Source: Streptomyces spinosisporus
Lineage (GTDB): Bacteria > Actinomycetota > Actinomycetes > Streptomycetales > Streptomycetaceae
Assembly (NCBI RefSeq): GCF_022698145.1
Contig: NZ_JALDAX010000010.1
Coordinates: 186,001-250,000, forward strand
Reading direction: 5' to 3'
Length of the DNA stretch: 64,000 nucleotides
The notes beneath the pieces are model-generated. The model was not told the origin of the DNA. It made no database searches and was given only the letters and a program-made list of their open reading frames with translations. Of the stretch, positions 61,693 through 64,000 are shown in pieces. How positions within the stretch are numbered: position 1 is the first letter of the stretch; every line of letters begins with the position of its first letter. A program made the translations under genes and the position numbers.

Positions 61693-61903
61693 CTACAGAC
61701 GCCGAAGCGCCTCGTACAGATCGTCGTAGGCGCTCCAGCAGTCGACACTGGTCGTTCAGAGTGCCCACGTACCAGTCCTCATCGTCGACCGACTTCACCA
61801 GACACAGCCCATGGAACCCCAGGAAGAACTCGGGGTGGAGCCGTTCGTCTTCCCTAGGCCGGCCCACCCACGTCACGACGCGGCGGTGGGACGGTTGCCC
61901 CAC
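61693..61903 (-). pseudogene. Frameshifted small ORF remnant
   Basis: The first frame (GTG at 61903) encodes HPEFFLGFHGLCLVKSVDDEDWYVGTLNDQ. A shift within CAGTGTCGAC brings the sequence into a frame ending VDCWSAYDDLYEALRRL plus stop at 61693, a natural C-terminus, whereas the unshifted frame runs into Pro/Ser-rich noise. So one base was gained (or two lost) near 61745. The 600-bp stretch 61449-62065 holds no other supported gene. Confidence 0.5.
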
Positions 61904-62065
61904 CTACACCCAGACCTGTTGGTTGAAGCAGCTGCAGACCACACGGCGAGTTTGGCTGTCGTCTTCCTTGCGGCAGCAGAGTGCAATGCAAGGGTGCAGC
62001 GGACGGGTGGCCCAGATTTTCTACTTTCTGCTGTATCCGCCGTCGCTCCGTTCTAACGTGTCGCT

Positions 62066-62782
62066 ATGGATGCGCTGCCTGTTGCTGCTCTCGCGGTTTC
62101 CACTCTCGGGCTTGTTATCTCCGGGGGGGCCGCAACCTTCGCTCGCCAGCAGGCAAGGTCGGGGCGTGAGCAAGCGAAGGCGGCGAGCGATCAAGCCAAA
62201 GCGGCAAGCGATCAGGTGGTGGCAGCTCAGCAGCAAGTCGTCGCAGCGCAACAGCAGGTGTCCGCTGCCAATCAACAGATCGATGTTGCGAGGCAGCAGT
62301 TGGCAGCCGCCGAGAGGGCGCAACGCGAAGCCACTGAGCCGTACGTGGTCGTGGATATTCGCGCGCGTGTACCGGGCTCTCAGCTTCTTTGGTTTGTTGT
62401 TGAAAACATTGGACCTACCCTTGCTAAGGATGTCCGGATCGCTGTTACGCCACCCCTGGCTACCAGTCGCGGTGACGAAGCTACGGCGAAGCTGAATGCT
62501 GCCGCTTCGCGTGTGATCCCAGTAATCCCGCCCGGTCGGATGTTCGGTTACACGATGGATGTCGGGTCCGGTTTCTTTGCAGACCCTGAACTGCCGCGGG
62601 TGTACACGGTGACTGTCGACGCGAAAGGGCCGCGTGGCCCGGTCGAGACTCTCACATATGTAATTGACCTGAATATTCTTGCAGACAGTGCCCTGAATGC
62701 TGACTCCATTGAATGGAGCACGAAGAGAATTGCAGACGAGCTCAAAAGGATGAGAGAGTTTCAGGCGAAGAATCGCCACTAA
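62066..62782 (+). CDS. Membrane-anchored protein with AQQQ coiled coil and C-terminal beta-rich domain
   Basis: A 238-residue protein. A TM segment at about residues 5-25 is followed by a heptad-like coiled coil (AASDQVVAAQQQVVAAQQQV), whose DNA is an internal repeat, then a beta-rich domain (EPYVVVDIRARVPGSQLLWFVVENIGPTLAKDVRIAV) resembling Ig-like or CARDB-type folds. The AT content (about half) is above the chromosome average, a sign of transfer. Unknown function. Confidence 0.65.
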   Translation: MDALPVAALAVSTLGLVISGGAATFARQQARSGREQAKAASDQAKAASDQVVAAQQQVVAAQQQVSAANQQIDVARQQLAAAERAQREATEPYVVVDIRARVPGSQLLWFVVENIGPTLAKDVRIAVTPPLATSRGDEATAKLNAAASRVIPVIPPGRMFGYTMDVGSGFFADPELPRVYTVTVDAKGPRGPVETLTYVIDLNILADSALNADSIEWSTKRIADELKRMREFQAKNRH

Positions 62783-62833
62783 GTTCTTTCTTTGGTGTCA
62801 AGAGCTGATGTTAGGGCATCGGAGTGCCATCAA

Positions 62834-63400
62834 TCAGTTTTCATCTCCTGGGGCAGAACCATCAGAACCGAGATTCAAGTCACCACTTTGAATCAAACGG
62901 TACAAACGTTCCGTCGACAGGCGCCGCTGTATTTGCGCATGCGTGAAGACGTCATCGCGGGAGACCTGAAGGACTGAGCCAGGGTCGAGCAACCACCTCG
63001 CAAGGTCGTGGTCGTCGCGACGGACGGCGTCCTCAACCTGTTGCTGCAGCCGCCTCATCAGGTCGCCAAACGACCCATAGAAGAAGTCATCGTTAGATGT
63101 AGGTGGGATCTTCGCCATCGCTCGATAGGCGGATTCCCTCAACTCATCGGCTCGGGCCGTGAACGCTGGCTCATCAACGCGCTGGCCGTCAGCTAGCCGT
63201 GCGCATGTGCGCAGGAGGTATTCAATCCACGCCTGCCCTGTGGCCCGGATCTCCCCAACCAATTGGGCGTCCCGCGCCTTGCGAGCCATGTTGGCCTCAG
63301 CAGCGTTCTTCCTCACCTTCCACACCTGAACGGCCGAGGCCGCTCCTCCCACGGCGAGACCAGCCGCTCCGCTGACGATCGCGGTCATGAGTTCACTCAC
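62834..63400 (-). CDS. Membrane-anchored helical protein
   Basis: A 188-residue protein with an N-terminal hydrophobic segment (MTAIVSGAAGLAVGGAASAV) followed by charged helices (NAAEANMARKARDAQLVGEIRATGQAWIEYLL). The GTG at 63400 or the ATG at 63388 could start it. It is convergent with the 62066 gene (52-bp gap). No recognised family; island cargo. Confidence 0.6.
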   Translation of the reverse strand: MSELMTAIVSGAAGLAVGGAASAVQVWKVRKNAAEANMARKARDAQLVGEIRATGQAWIEYLLRTCARLADGQRVDEPAFTARADELRESAYRAMAKIPPTSNDDFFYGSFGDLMRRLQQQVEDAVRRDDHDLARWLLDPGSVLQVSRDDVFTHAQIQRRLSTERLYRLIQSGDLNLGSDGSAPGDEN

Positions 63401-63478
63401 GAGGGGAGTCTGACATGTAACGACCGATGGCCGTAGACAGCAGAAGGGGTGAGGGCTTTGAACCTGGGCGTTCGTAGT

Positions 63479-63650
63479 GGAACGGGAGATGAGCATCGAG
63501 CTCTCAGCTTGGGAAGCTTGGGTTCCTTAGCGGTGATCGACGGGTTGACCTGGGGTGGAAGGACCTTCCAGTCTCGGCGGATCAGCTGTTTGGTCTCCGC
63601 TGTTCCCCGTGAGTCCCCGCAGGGTCTGGCACGCGGATGGCACGACCTCG
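63479..63650. repeat. Attachment-site-like scar (copy C, degenerate)
   Basis: GAGCTCTCAGCTTGGGAAGCTTGGG and, further on, TCCGCTGTTCCCCGTGAG align with the tRNA-Gly-like fragment and flanking sequence at 60755-60925. The T-arm is degraded (ATGAGCATCGAGCTCTC instead of GCGAGAATCGAACTCGC). Confidence 0.5.
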
Positions 63651-63713
63651 GCCCTTCGTCCCGAATCGCCGCGGGGGCTGGGGCTCGTAGGGCGCCATCC
63701 CGCCGTGGCCTAC

Positions 63714-64000
63714 CTAGCCTGCCGAGTCAACAGGCGGTGTATCCGCGGCGGGTGGCAGCTCGCGGCTGCCCTCCAACGCCTGGCCGAAGCTCTTGCAGAA
63801 CTCTGTGAAGCTCCACTGGGCGCCGGGAGCCGGTGCAAACGAAGCGAACGATCCAACGCGCTCACCTCCCACTGCTACGTCCAAGGTGCCTTGCTCGCCG
63901 ATGCGTGCGCTCGGACACTCCCGAAGCTCCTGGGCGAACATGGGTTTGGTCTGTCTCCCCTGTCCTAGCCATGCACCCCAGTAGATGGTCCGGTCGGTGA
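63714..64000 (-). CDS. Partial ORF at the window edge
   Basis: On the minus strand a frame is open from the window edge to the stop at 63714: TIYWGAWLGQGRQTKPMFAQELREC and onward. The start lies outside the window. No family recognised; an internal ATG at 63941 gives a 75-residue minimum. Confidence 0.4.
   Translation of the reverse strand, partial: TDRTIYWGAWLGQGRQTKPMFAQELRECPSARIGEQGTLDVAVGGERVGSFASFAPAPGAQWSFTEFCKSFGQALEGSRELPPAADTPPVDSAG

Noticed and set aside
61761..62495. 244-codon + strand frame
   Set aside because: It overlaps the better-supported membrane protein at 62066 in another frame and shows Ser/Arg/Leu-rich shadow composition.

Overview
The window is high-GC actinobacterial DNA that reads as a Streptomyces chromosome. 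The evidence is GTG and TTG starts, ATGA/GTGA/TTGA gene overlaps, a conservon operon (cvnABCD), a multifunctional 2-oxoglutarate decarboxylase/dehydrogenase with a fused acyltransferase domain, a mycobacterial-type LigD-polymerase/Ku pair, and a lon gene preceded by an HspR-type HAIR operator.

Region 1 (about 1-13,360, all + strand) is the most interesting part. It is a co-directional, tightly spaced array that joins two conflict or signalling systems. The first half (7-7,288) has a trypsin-co-occurring protein, a trypsin-like protease with an effector-associated middle region and a C-terminal VMAP-type domain, a MoxR AAA+ ATPase, and a 1,151-residue vWA (MIDAS) protein of the SAV_2336 type: a vWA-MoxR-associated (VMAP) system. 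The second half (7,302-13,355) is an FxSxx-COOH RiPP system: a 59-residue precursor ending YGSAF instead of FxSxx, a radical SAM cyclophane maturase (FxsB), an HExxH peptide-hydroxylase-like protein, and a TIR-like/NB-ARC/TPR protein (FxsT). The gap between vWA gene and precursor is only 13 bp, so the two halves may be transcribed together. A strong hairpin terminator closes the array.

Region 2 (13.4-50.3 kb) is mostly core chromosome: kgd/sucA, a two-component system, a spermidine-synthase-fold protein, lon, a secreted GH25 muramidase, a MarR regulator, a PP2C-like protein, cvnABCD with a following styrene/indole-type flavin monooxygenase, a secreted NlpC/P60 hydrolase, a TetR regulator with an AurF-like diiron oxygenase and a divergent RNR-like diiron protein, an SH3-FtsW-PBP cell-wall operon, a histidine kinase plus lipoprotein pair, a dual-specificity phosphatase, a NERD-like protein, LigD polymerase/Ku (NHEJ), and meaB-mutB-mutA (methylmalonyl-CoA mutase and its G-protein chaperone). 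A 35-bp minisatellite lies beside ligD.

Region 3 (about 50.5-64.0 kb) is an accessory, decaying island. Coding density is lower, base composition is more variable, and several genes are broken: a VapC/PIN remnant, a NERD gene frameshifted in an A-run, and a small frameshifted ORF near 61.8 kb. The intact genes include an APH-type kinase, an XRE-TPR regulator, a primase/polymerase-N-like protein, two tandem paralogous 106-residue proteins, an Mrr-type restriction endonuclease with a long coiled coil, two DUF3761 proteins and several small membrane-anchored proteins. tRNA 3'-half fragments at 53.9 kb (Arg-like) and 60.8 kb (Gly-CCC-like), and two further related scars near 57.9 and 63.5 kb, look like attachment-site relics of successive integrative elements. 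No integrase, relaxase or replication gene is visible here, and no CRISPR array, rRNA or complete tRNA gene was found.
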